From Cutaneotrichosporon cavernicola (taxonomy: Eukaryota > Basidiomycota > Tremellomycetes > Trichosporonales > Trichosporonaceae): a stretch of DNA of 64,000 bases. A program made the position numbers and the translations under genes. This document shows, piece after piece, positions 56,233 through 64,000 of this stretch. Where the stretch lies: the NCBI RefSeq assembly GCF_030864355.1, contig NC_083396.1, positions 1,116,001 through 1,180,000 on the forward strand, given 5' to 3'. The notes beneath the pieces are model-generated. The model made no database searches, had not been told where the DNA came from, and saw nothing but the letters and a program-made list of their open reading frames with translations. The first letter of the stretch is position 1. Each line of letters starts with the position of its first letter.

Positions 56233-57013
56233 AGCACTTTGGATTTGGCAGCATGCATCTTAGTACGGCAGCGAGGAGAGCGAGTAGGGCGAGTAGAGCA
56301 AGCGGATTGACACTGGATACTGTATGCAGCGAGGGTCGCTCACTAAATGACCTCATGGCACCCCAGAATGGTTAATGCTTCTCAACGGGCACGCCTTCAC
56401 ACGCTGCATTCGCACCCTATCAGCCACGCTTGGCACCGCCTCAAGTAACGTGCGCCCGCCGTCGCCAGCAGCACGACGCGGACGCCAAGCTCGCTGACGT
56501 GAGGCAAACCACAGTGACCACAGAGTTTCCCGCCGCCACTCAGGCTACGGCCACGCCATGCTCGGCATGCATGGCCAAGAATTCTGTCCTGCCACTTCAA
56601 GAACATTGATTCAGTGTAATGCAATGCAAGGACCGTGGGGAAGATACACCATGCGGCGATAGGGGGCAAGTGGCAGGCCAGAACGACGTCGTGGGCGGTG
56701 ACTGGACGGCACGCAAGGAAACTGCAGGGCGGTCGAATCGTTACAAGCGAAATGCATGACGGGGTAAGGTCAAGGGCAACATACCGGGCACTGTTGGGCC
56801 GCACGGCCAACCAGAGTGGCCGCGAGAGAGAAAAAGCTAATTAGTAGACGTTAGATACCAGTTAATATGGAGTCGAGCTATTGCAATGGTCGATGCATTG
56901 GTGGAGGGCTACGAAGCGCAGCTTTCCTCCAGGGCTAGGGGCTAGGGGCTACTGTAAGGTTGTTCTTGATATGGTGATGGAGAGGGTGAGGGTGGTGTTG
57001 GTCGTGTTTTGGT
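56233..57013. other. Convergent intergenic region
   Basis: 781 nt between CCT8 and the membrane-protein gene. Contains GGGGCTA x2-3 near 56933-56950. No gene recognised. Confidence 0.5.
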
Positions 57014-58265
57014 TTACTGCACCTTGGGCTGGACCTCCTTGGCCTCCTTGGCCTCGGTGTACTCGCGCGAGTCGCGGAGGGCAATGACCTCGCCGTACGC
57101 CCACATGGCCATGATACTCGCGCCGGGACCGATAACGACCGCTGAAGCGAGAAGGATAATAGCGTACAGCGTCTTGCCACCGGCTCCGGCGCGTGTGCGG
57201 CGCGCAAGCGCCAGGAGGACCTTGCTTCCGGCCGCGAGGGTGACGAGGACAAAGTCGGTGACGAGGAGCCTGTGCGCAGCCCACGAGAGGTGGTCGACGC
57301 GGTCGACAGTAAAGATGTCCTTGAGGCTCTCAGTTCCCTCCTGGAGGTGGGTGTAGAGGTCGTACTGCGCTCGCAGCGAGCCCGCAATGCCGAGCAGCGC
57401 AACAAGCACAATGCCCACTAGGGGAGTGACGCCCGAGAATCCCTTGCGAAGCAGCGGCGGGAGTGTGATGTTGATGGCAAGCATGTAGGCCGGGAAGATC
57501 TGCCACGCGCTCTGCACGTCGTACCTGTGCTCGGCTGGGGCGAGTTTCATCGCCACGCTGGGAAGGACGAACCCGATAAGCGTCGACACTAACGTCGTGT
57601 AGAGGTACGAGCTGCGTGGAACGTTGGCATTGTACTGGATCGAGTGCTTTGGCTTTTTGCGGACCTTTTCGCGTGCCGCATCCGAAAGGAAGAAGACCTC
57701 GTCACCAAGATCAATCTTGTGGTGGTGTTTCCGCCAGTGACGGGGCGTGCTCCAGCTCACGAGGGTGTAGTATGCCGGCAAGGCGATGCCGGCGGTAATG
57801 ACCTGGCCGACGGCGAGGGCGATAGTGCTCAACTGGGCGATACCCAGACGCATCCCAAATCCCTCGGTGCTCCCTGCGCCATCTTTACCCGCCGAACGAC
57901 GCGATGAAGGCCGGAATCCCTCGTACACTGTAACGAGGACAGCGGCGAGGAACACGCCGCCAAAGTAATCGACGAATGCCACGCCGCCCTTGGACGACGC
58001 GATGGATGCGAAGAAGGTGTTGAGGGTACACAGGAGATTGTTGACTGGGGTCGCGATAGGGTACTGTACGACCCAAGGCTGCTCGAGGCACGTTGGGGCG
58101 TCGAGCACACTCGGCTTGTATGCGCCAATGTCGCGGACTGATCAGCTATATCACAAGAATAGACTTACAGGCCACAGCCATGGCGCCGACGCTCACGGCA
58201 GTGAGCGCCGCAAAGTACTTGGCTGAGCTGATGTATGGCGGGGGGGCTTGGGCTTGGGCAGACAT
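57014..58265 (-). CDS. Unknown polytopic membrane protein
   Basis: Minus-strand exons 58169-58265 and 57014-58137 give 406 residues. A short hydrophilic start is followed by about eight hydrophobic segments (for example YFAALTAVSVGAMAVA, GGVFLAAVLVTVY, AVGQVITAGIALPAYYTLV, TLVSTLIGFVLPSVAM, GIVLVALLGIAGSL, LYAIILLASAVVIGPGASIMAM). A His-rich loop (RHWRKHHHKIDLG) lies between. The C-terminus is Glu/Lys-rich and cytosolic-like. The plan recalls small polytopic proteins encoded in some fungal metabolite clusters, but none is identified and no cluster genes surround it. Single 31-nt intron, phase 1. Function unknown. Confidence 0.78.
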
Positions 58266-59787
58266 GGCGGATGGAGAGGAAGCAAGGGTCACTCTAGTGA
58301 GATGGCGATCCCACGTCCGTGACGTCAGCACGTGACCACTTGAAGCATGTCCAATGACAAGCTTGTTATCACTGGACGCGGCCACACGACCGTCCTCCCA
58401 GCCTGCTTTTGTCAGATTTAGCCTCGGTCATGCCAACAGACCAGTTGCCTACGCGGCATACGCGGGTATCGCGTAATGTATGAAAAGGTACACGCGAATT
58501 GCTGGGAAAGGCACCTTGCAACAAGCGGGTAGTGACATGATTGGTAGGATGCAGCTGTAAGTGGGCGAGCGCTCGAGTCAGCCTGATATTGACGCGAGGG
58601 TACCGGGAATAGTGTGTTCATGCGTGCACGCGCACTGGAGATACGCGCAAGACGGAGATGGTCGTGCGCGTTGAGGCAATGTGTAGTATACAACCCTTTG
58701 ACAAGTTCTACAATGCTAGGCCTCACCGGCGCAATAGAGGAGTCAGACCGTTCAGAAGCGCTCTCTGAGTCAGTACACGGTCTCCGTGGCCGCCTGCTGC
58801 TGTGCCGATGTGTCGCGTGCAAGTATCTACTGGCTCTGTGTGGTGTATGGGTGAGTAGCACAGTGTGGGGCCCAACTTGTGTATGAGGAATGTGTGAGGA
58901 ATGTCCTTAGGTAGCTTACAGTTGACAAGCGTGGAAGCTTGCATCCTATCCTACTCACTCACACATTGTCATGGACATCATCATGGACAGCCGAACCTCT
59001 AATACTTGCGACCAAAGCGCTCGGTCTCAAGCAAGTACCCCACATACAGCGAGCGGGTGATCGTCGCTTCGGCGGACAAGGTATATGTGATGACTACTTT
59101 TACTGGCCAGGCAATCATCCCTCTCTCTCCCTTACTCCAGCTCGGACTTTGAGAGCGTGCGCAGCATGACACACCAGGAAGGTCATGTTCATGCAAGAGA
59201 CGATCGGAATACCCGGCGTGTAAGACATTCCTCTGTGTCGCAACCACGTTTGACCTCTCGCCGACTCGAAGCTCAGCTCCTCCTCGTCCTCCTGCTTAAA
59301 AAATTGGGCAGCGCAGTCTAGCGCGGTCCGCTCGTTCTGCAGCAACACGCTGCGCCGCATCTATCCCCATCTTTTAAAGCAGGATGTGGAACTGGACAAG
59401 GTCAATGTGTCACCACCGGCCAGAGCGGCGTCGACATGTGGTGGAACGGCGATGCGACACATACCCCGTTCAACGCAGGTGGCTGGACGTATTCTGGAAC
59501 AAACTCGATTCCGCCGACCACCTCTATGCATTCATGCGCGAGGAACGGCCAAGGTCGACAAGTAGCCCCATCGGCTGAGGTGTACGGATGTGTCTCAAGT
59601 TGGACCGCTCTGAGACCAAGGCGGCAAAGTTGGAACCTTCCTCGCCGCCCCCAAGGTTGAGTCGACTTGGGCATTAACTAGAGCGCCATTTCAACTCAAT
59701 TTTACCACGTCAACAGCATCTGTCAACTTGCTTGGGCTCGACACTTTGATTTCCTTACAGTCTCTTCCATCCACTCAGTACCAAGCA
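58266..59787. other. Long intergenic region
   Basis: 1522 nt. Weak frames at 59115-59360 (minus) and 59402-59674 (minus) show no recognisable domain and no splice connection. No RNA gene seen. Confidence 0.5.
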
Positions 59788-61179
59788 ATGGGCATCACTC
59801 CCAACCCAGCTCTTCGTCAACCCCAATCCTCACGATCCTCAGGACCTCGCTGGAGTGTAGCCCCAACGAACAAGGCTCTCGCTGTCGGCCGACCTCCTCC
59901 CAACCCGCGTTACTGGCAGACCCCGTCAGGCTCGTCATCCAAGAGCGTAGCAGTGGCGGGCACGCCGCTCGGTGCTCCCCTCCTCCATCACCAACCAGGG
60001 GACGTCAATCCCGGTATTCCCCCACCTCAGGCTCCGCCGTTTCCTCGACCGCCGTTCGCGCAGTACCCGTCAAATCGGCGCGCTCCTGATTCTCCAAGAC
60101 CTTCTTTCTCTGCCCATTGTCATCCGCCGTCGCCAGCTTCCCTCAAGCCAGTCATCCATCCGAGTCCTCCCAGTACCCCGCCAGGGCGTCCGATTGCCCC
60201 ACCGCTGCTTTCTGAGCGAACAACACCAGCACAGCCCCCTTGTCGGCCGTCGCCTCCTCCACCCGAACATCGGAACCAGTCCACCTCACCCTTGACACCT
60301 CCGCCTCCTTCCCCACGTTCCGAGTTGCGTCCTCCTCCTCGTGGGGCGCAGTCACCTTCATCTCCTCACCAGCACCCGACTGTCACTACTCCCCAGGCCC
60401 CTATCCGCCAGGAGCCAGTAGTCTCTCCTCACACTGCCACGAAGGTGACTCTGCAGCCAACCCCAACTCCAATGGCCCCACCCCGTGCTGCGGCGTCCCC
60501 AACTCATCCGGCCGCTACGACCGGACCGGAGGAGGAGAGATACACGGACGATCCGCATTGGAACAAGGGAAATATCGTACTCCTCGCCGGCGATACGCGC
60601 TTCCGCGTGCCCGACTATTTGCTGTATTGGTCCAGCCCGCTCTTGACGCGCACTTGCTATGGGCAGAGAATGATCAAACTGGAGCGCGACGCATCGACGC
60701 TCCGCCTCTTCCTCATTCTTGCCGCCACCTTGCGCGTCGACTTTACGCTTCCCGTACCCGCGCTGGCCTCTCTCTTCCGTCTCCTCACCGCCTGGGAGTG
60801 CAATACTCTCGGGGCCCTGGCGATCGAGCGCATCGACGCTGCCCTGCGGGGCAACCTGGTACACCCCCTGAAGCTCCTCCACCTCGGACTCGCGGCGGAC
60901 TGCGAACCCCTCCGCGTCATGGCACTGTGCTTCACGGCCCCTGGCAACGTGGGCGAGCCGCTGTACCACACTCCCCAGCGAGGCGGCGCGTGGAATGCCT
61001 TCTCGCCTGACAACTGGCCGTTCGCGCTGTGGGAGACACTCGATGCCTTCCCTGCCGCTGTGTGGGCGCTTGCCAAAGCCACGAGTGTTAGTTTTACGCC
61101 AGGCGAGGCCCTTGCAGAGTTGTTCGAGCGCCTGTATGCCGAAGCGCAAGGGACACGTGTCCCAGCGGCCACGCGTTAG
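59788..61179 (+). CDS. Proline-rich protein with BTB/POZ-like domain
   Basis: A single exon of 463 codons from the first in-frame ATG. Residues 1-265 are low complexity, rich in Pro, Ser, Arg and Gln. From about residue 270 a globular region begins: DPHWNKGNIVLLAGDTRFRVPDYLLYWSSPLLTR, which has the shape of a BTB start (hydrophobic strand, turn, then HKxxL-like exposed Leu helix). It continues with a helical segment (LRLFLILAATLRV, LLTAWECNTLGALAIERIDAAL, LLHLGLAADCEPLRVMAL) like BACK-type repeats. Such small fungal BTB proteins are numerous and mostly uncharacterised. Assignment is by pattern, so moderate confidence. Confidence 0.72.
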   Translation: MGITPNPALRQPQSSRSSGPRWSVAPTNKALAVGRPPPNPRYWQTPSGSSSKSVAVAGTPLGAPLLHHQPGDVNPGIPPPQAPPFPRPPFAQYPSNRRAPDSPRPSFSAHCHPPSPASLKPVIHPSPPSTPPGRPIAPPLLSERTTPAQPPCRPSPPPPEHRNQSTSPLTPPPPSPRSELRPPPRGAQSPSSPHQHPTVTTPQAPIRQEPVVSPHTATKVTLQPTPTPMAPPRAAASPTHPAATTGPEEERYTDDPHWNKGNIVLLAGDTRFRVPDYLLYWSSPLLTRTCYGQRMIKLERDASTLRLFLILAATLRVDFTLPVPALASLFRLLTAWECNTLGALAIERIDAALRGNLVHPLKLLHLGLAADCEPLRVMALCFTAPGNVGEPLYHTPQRGGAWNAFSPDNWPFALWETLDAFPAAVWALAKATSVSFTPGEALAELFERLYAEAQGTRVPAATR

Positions 61180-61318
61180 TATGAGTATCGCACCTTAATG
61201 TGATCTGTTAGTTGTACTACCACATGCATTCTCGCCCCTTCTTTGCTTCCAATCTTCCACATGCTAGGCTTCTTCTTGCTTACTGTTCGTGTCCCCTTTG
61301 ATCCCCCTGTCCAAGAGT

Positions 61319-62790
61319 CTACCCAACAGCGCGTGAGCGGCGCTTGCGCGTGACCGCCTCGCCTGCGTTCCGGATCGCCCACGTAAACTCGTATGTCTTG
61401 GCCGCGTCCTCAAACGTTGACAAGATGCGGGGGTCAGGCCCTCCTTCGATCTGCCGTCAGCTCCAGCCACCTCATCGAGGAGCAAACACACCGCGTCGAT
61501 AAAGTTGCTCATCTCAGTCGTGTACGGGTCGTCTCCTGGGGTTGGCATGACCTCTGGGTTGGGCTGTCCTGGCGCGCGCACGCTGAGCGACGGTACGCCA
61601 TACGGGTCCTGTAGGATGAGCTGGTACCCGTCCGCATAGACTGCGAGCTCGATAGCGTAATCGCCGTCCTGGAGGATGGTGCCATGGAGGATGCTTCCCA
61701 CCGCGCCAGACTTGTACTTCCAATTGGTGCTGGTAACGCGGGGGATCTTGTCTTCGAGTGGAATGGCGTCGTCGTCAAAGTTGGTCTTGGAAAGATGACC
61801 GGGAGCCTCATCTGCCTCAACATGATAAGTGGTGAGAGAGCACAAGTCGACATCTCCGCCAAAGTATCGACTCAGGTCGGCGATATGCGTCCCGTTCTCG
61901 ATAATTGGGCCCTGGCATCCAGAGTTACGCCACCACTCTTGCTTGATGGCCAGCTCGTAGGTCATGATATACCTTCCCATGGTAGCCATGACGTTGAGCT
62001 TGTTATCCTCAATGATCTGCTTCATCTTCTGCACGGCCTGCAGGTATCGGAGGCAGTAACCGACCCCGACGACGCCATTAGCCTTGGCGGCAAGGACGCG
62101 GCCGACCTCCTTTGCTCCGTCGACGGACGTTTGCCATGGAATTCCGGTCGCCACGGGCTTCTCTACGAAGAAGTTGGTGTCTGGAAAGTGCTTGTTGATC
62201 TCGAGTTCGAGATCGTTGCTGGCACTAACCCCACCACGGAACTGGGGCGGACAGGCAACGAAGATCGCCCTGGCGTCAGGACGGGTCGGACGGGTCAGGA
62301 CTGATTGGGTCTCATTCCATTCGCTGGAGCCCCGATTCGTGGGTTGGATAGAGGAGAGGGTTGGTGGCAACGGGAAACGTACTTTGGAGATGGGGCGGTG
62401 CCGGCGCGCACCTTGTCTGCATAAGCTTGGAGAGATGGGAGGACGACGGTGCGCTCGTAACTCGTGGCTGCAAAGGTACTGCCCTTCTCGGCGAGGGCGC
62501 GCTTGGCCCGCTCGGCATCTGGATCAATCACGGCGTGTACCTTGAGCCGAGGACCTAGCTTGACCTCTGCGCGGCGCGACATGTTCCACGGTCCTGGGAT
62601 CAGCAATCGTCCTCTGCATACTAGCTGGAGGAATGGACGCACCCTCAGGACTCCCGAACATGGCCTGCTGTCAGCCAGACGCCGTTTCACAACTCACATA
62701 GCCTGCACCGACGATGACCACGTCAAAGTCGGCACCGTTGTGGCTCGGCAGTCTGGTGTCAGCCCATAAGTATGAGGGCGTACTCGACAT
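61319..62790 (-). CDS. Gfo/Idh/MocA-family oxidoreductase
   Basis: Minus-strand exons 62698-62790, 62643-62664, 62383-62593, 61492-62269 and 61319-61450 give 411 residues. The N-terminal dinucleotide site is DFDVVIVGAGYAMFG, assembled across intron 1. GPWNMSRRAEVKLGPRLKVHAVIDPD follows across intron 2. The family lysine is in FFVEKPVATG; GYCLRYL and GPIIENGTHIADLSRYFGGD form the C-terminal substrate domain. Enzymes of this family use NAD(P) to oxidise or reduce sugars and inositols; the substrate is unknown. Exon 2 is 22 nt. The ATG at 62790 (SSTPSYLWADT) was preferred because this N-terminus matches fungal homologues from recall. A 113-nt intron 3 is removed using a CTGACGCCAG acceptor that avoids a stop. 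Confidence 0.87.
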
Positions 62791-63383
62791 AACGGTCATA
62801 AGACGGGGCGAGGAGGGTACGCGCGAGGCGGGGAGCAGAAGCGGGAGGAAGGGCGCGGGCGGCACGGACGCCGCGGAGGAGGAGCATGGATGATAGATGA
62901 GGAGGTGGATGAAGAGGATAGATGGGGAGAAGATGATAGCAGTGGCGCGCATGTATCATATCATGTGGGCATGTGCTGTAGGTATCCGTATCCGGCTACC
63001 AATGCCGGTGCCCCGCTTCTCCGGACCGGAGGGTTGTTGTGGGCTGTGACGTCAACCAAGCATTGGAGGGGAACATGCGCAAACACGTGCACAGTAAGCA
63101 GCTGAGCAATATTGATGCCGCGTAGACGATGCTGAGCGAGCATGCGTGCGAGGAACCAAACAACTATGTTGATGAGGTGATCCAGCAGTCGACCCACACG
63201 GCGTCTCCGTAGCCCGGCGCCGTCTATCAAGAGTGGGCCGATGCCGACGATAGGGATACGTGCTCCTGTGTCGATGCGTCTTTCTTCTACTGCAGGGTTG
63301 TTGGTTTGTTCATCAACTTTGTGCGTTACTCTGGTCAAGTCGGGCGGCGTTTAAGTAGGCACTCAAAAGGAGGCAATCAGCAA
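62791..63383. other. Intergenic before tRNA-Glu
   Basis: 593 nt. Nothing beyond short open frames. Confidence 0.5.
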
Positions 63384-63486
63384 TCCTCGCTGGTGCAGCG
63401 GTTAGCATATGTCTCTTTCATTAGACTCAGCCTGAAAACGGCCGGTTTGAACAGACAAGATCAGGGTTCGATTCCCTGGCGGGGAA
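63384..63486 (+). tRNA. tRNA-Glu (TTC) with 31-nt intron
   Basis: Acceptor TCCTCGC/GCGGGGA (one U-G pair), D arm GTGC...GCAT, anticodon stem TGTCT/AGACA, anticodon TTC at 63417-63419, T arm CAGGG-TTCGATT-CCCTG, discriminator A. The intron is 63421-63451, one base after the anticodon. Confidence 0.93.
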
Positions 63487-63814
63487 GCATTTTGCATGTC
63501 CTTGGACTTTTGCCAAACCTTTTGCCATGAGCCATGAGCCATGAGCCATGCATGAGCCGGCCATGCTTGCCGGCCACCCAGCCTAGAGAGAGTTCGTCTC
63601 GCCGCACATGTCACATGCATCTTCCCTTCGCTGCAGCATCATACCAAGCTCAGACGACATAACAGAGAGGTAGTGGTATCTACTCACGATCCCTTGAGGC
63701 TGCCGTTTGCGCTGGCTACGTGCTGGCCGGGAAAACACCAAGTCTCACGACAACCTCTGGCAAAAAGAACCCTACATCCTCCAAAACATGACCAACCACC
63801 AAAAGAAATCGAAT
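63487..63814. other. Intergenic between tRNA genes
   Basis: 328 nt with a CCATGAG tandem repeat at 63525-63550. No gene supported. Confidence 0.5.
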
Positions 63815-63910
63815 CGATGACAGAGAGATTCGAACTCTCGAGCCCGAAGGCACGACCTCAGTTGAGCAAACTATAGCAAGGTCGCGGAATAACCACTATC
63901 CGATGTCACC
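63815..63910 (-). tRNA. tRNA-Ser (GCT) with 15-nt intron
   Basis: On the minus strand: acceptor GGTGACA/TGTCATC (one G-U pair), D arm GGAT...TTCC, anticodon stem CGACC/GGTCG, anticodon GCT (complement of 63875-63877), class II long variable arm with a TTCG-type loop, T arm GAGAG-TTCGAAT-CTCTC, discriminator G. The intron is 63859-63873. Confidence 0.92.
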
Positions 63911-64000
63911 TGAAACGCCGAAAGCCATGCGCGACAGCCGTACACATCCCGACTCGACGAGCACTCAGTTGGCGCGAAACACAAACCCACACCGTCCTCT

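Noticed and set aside
56397..56810. 137-codon minus-strand frame between CCT8 and the membrane-protein gene
   Set aside because: No recognisable domain; Cys-rich random-looking composition.
58999..59674. Possible genes in two minus-strand frames
   Set aside because: No domain, no splice sites linking them, and codon third positions unlike those of neighbouring genes.
62665..62959. First exon of a MTO1/GidA-like flavoprotein (DVVIVGAGY...CETASG)
   Set aside because: The CETASG part lies in a GT-AG intron, and the downstream exons continue perfectly as a Gfo/Idh oxidoreductase.
1..64000. CRISPR array, intact transposon or viral insertion
   Set aside because: No regularly spaced repeats, transposase, reverse transcriptase or capsid-like sequence was seen on either strand.

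Overview
This window looks like nuclear DNA of a GC-rich basidiomycete yeast, most likely a tremellomycete of the Trichosporonales/Cryptococcus type. That placement is inferred from gene content and splicing style, not from a database match. Nearly every conserved gene is cut by very short introns (about 30-37 nt, GTRNGY donor, CTRAC/CTGAY branch site just before the AG). Coding sequence is strongly G/C-ending. Genes are closely packed on both strands. A capsule-type GT90 glycosyltransferase, an Argonaute and Zn2Cys6 regulators fit such a yeast. Exon coordinates below were assembled by eye, checked for frame continuity and matched to the known family.

Layout. 1-6405: end of a Ser/Thr-rich surface-type protein, a HINT-type HIT protein (HNT1), the checkpoint kinase CHK1, and a mitochondrial ABC transporter (MDL1 type) convergent with it. 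6641-7449: a wrecked MUP1-type amino-acid permease pseudogene. 8109-10652: two tandem secreted proteins built from repeated cysteine modules, several modules sitting on exons of their own. 11107-12561: a DHA1-type MFS drug/H+ antiporter. 13192-18564: two tandem intronless paralogues of unknown function, each with related repeat units. 19026-20421: tRNA-Val(AAC) and an aldo-keto reductase. 21913-25430: another tandem pair of unknown basic proteins with a conserved splice site. 25528-32422: a Zn2Cys6 regulator, a GPI-type Asp-rich secreted protein and a second Zn2Cys6 regulator.

33491-50312 is a housekeeping block: EFB1 with a probable U18 snoRNA in its first intron, a large BTB-domain protein, Argonaute (AGO1), the BAR protein GVP36, a PQ-loop vacuolar amino-acid transporter and the mannosyltransferase ALG12. 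50500-62790 holds a GT90 (CAP10/CXT1-like) glycosyltransferase, chaperonin subunit CCT8, an unknown multi-spanning membrane protein, a BTB-like proline-rich protein and a Gfo/Idh/MocA oxidoreductase. The right end carries tRNA-Glu(TTC) and tRNA-Ser(GCT). All three tRNA genes contain introns.

The most unusual content is the run of lineage-specific tandem pairs between 8 and 25 kb, the modular exon=repeat architecture of the cysteine-rich pair, the snoRNA in the EFB1 intron, micro-exons of 11, 12 and 22 nt in three conserved genes, and a small family of dispersed hairpin repeats. No CRISPR array or intact transposon was found.
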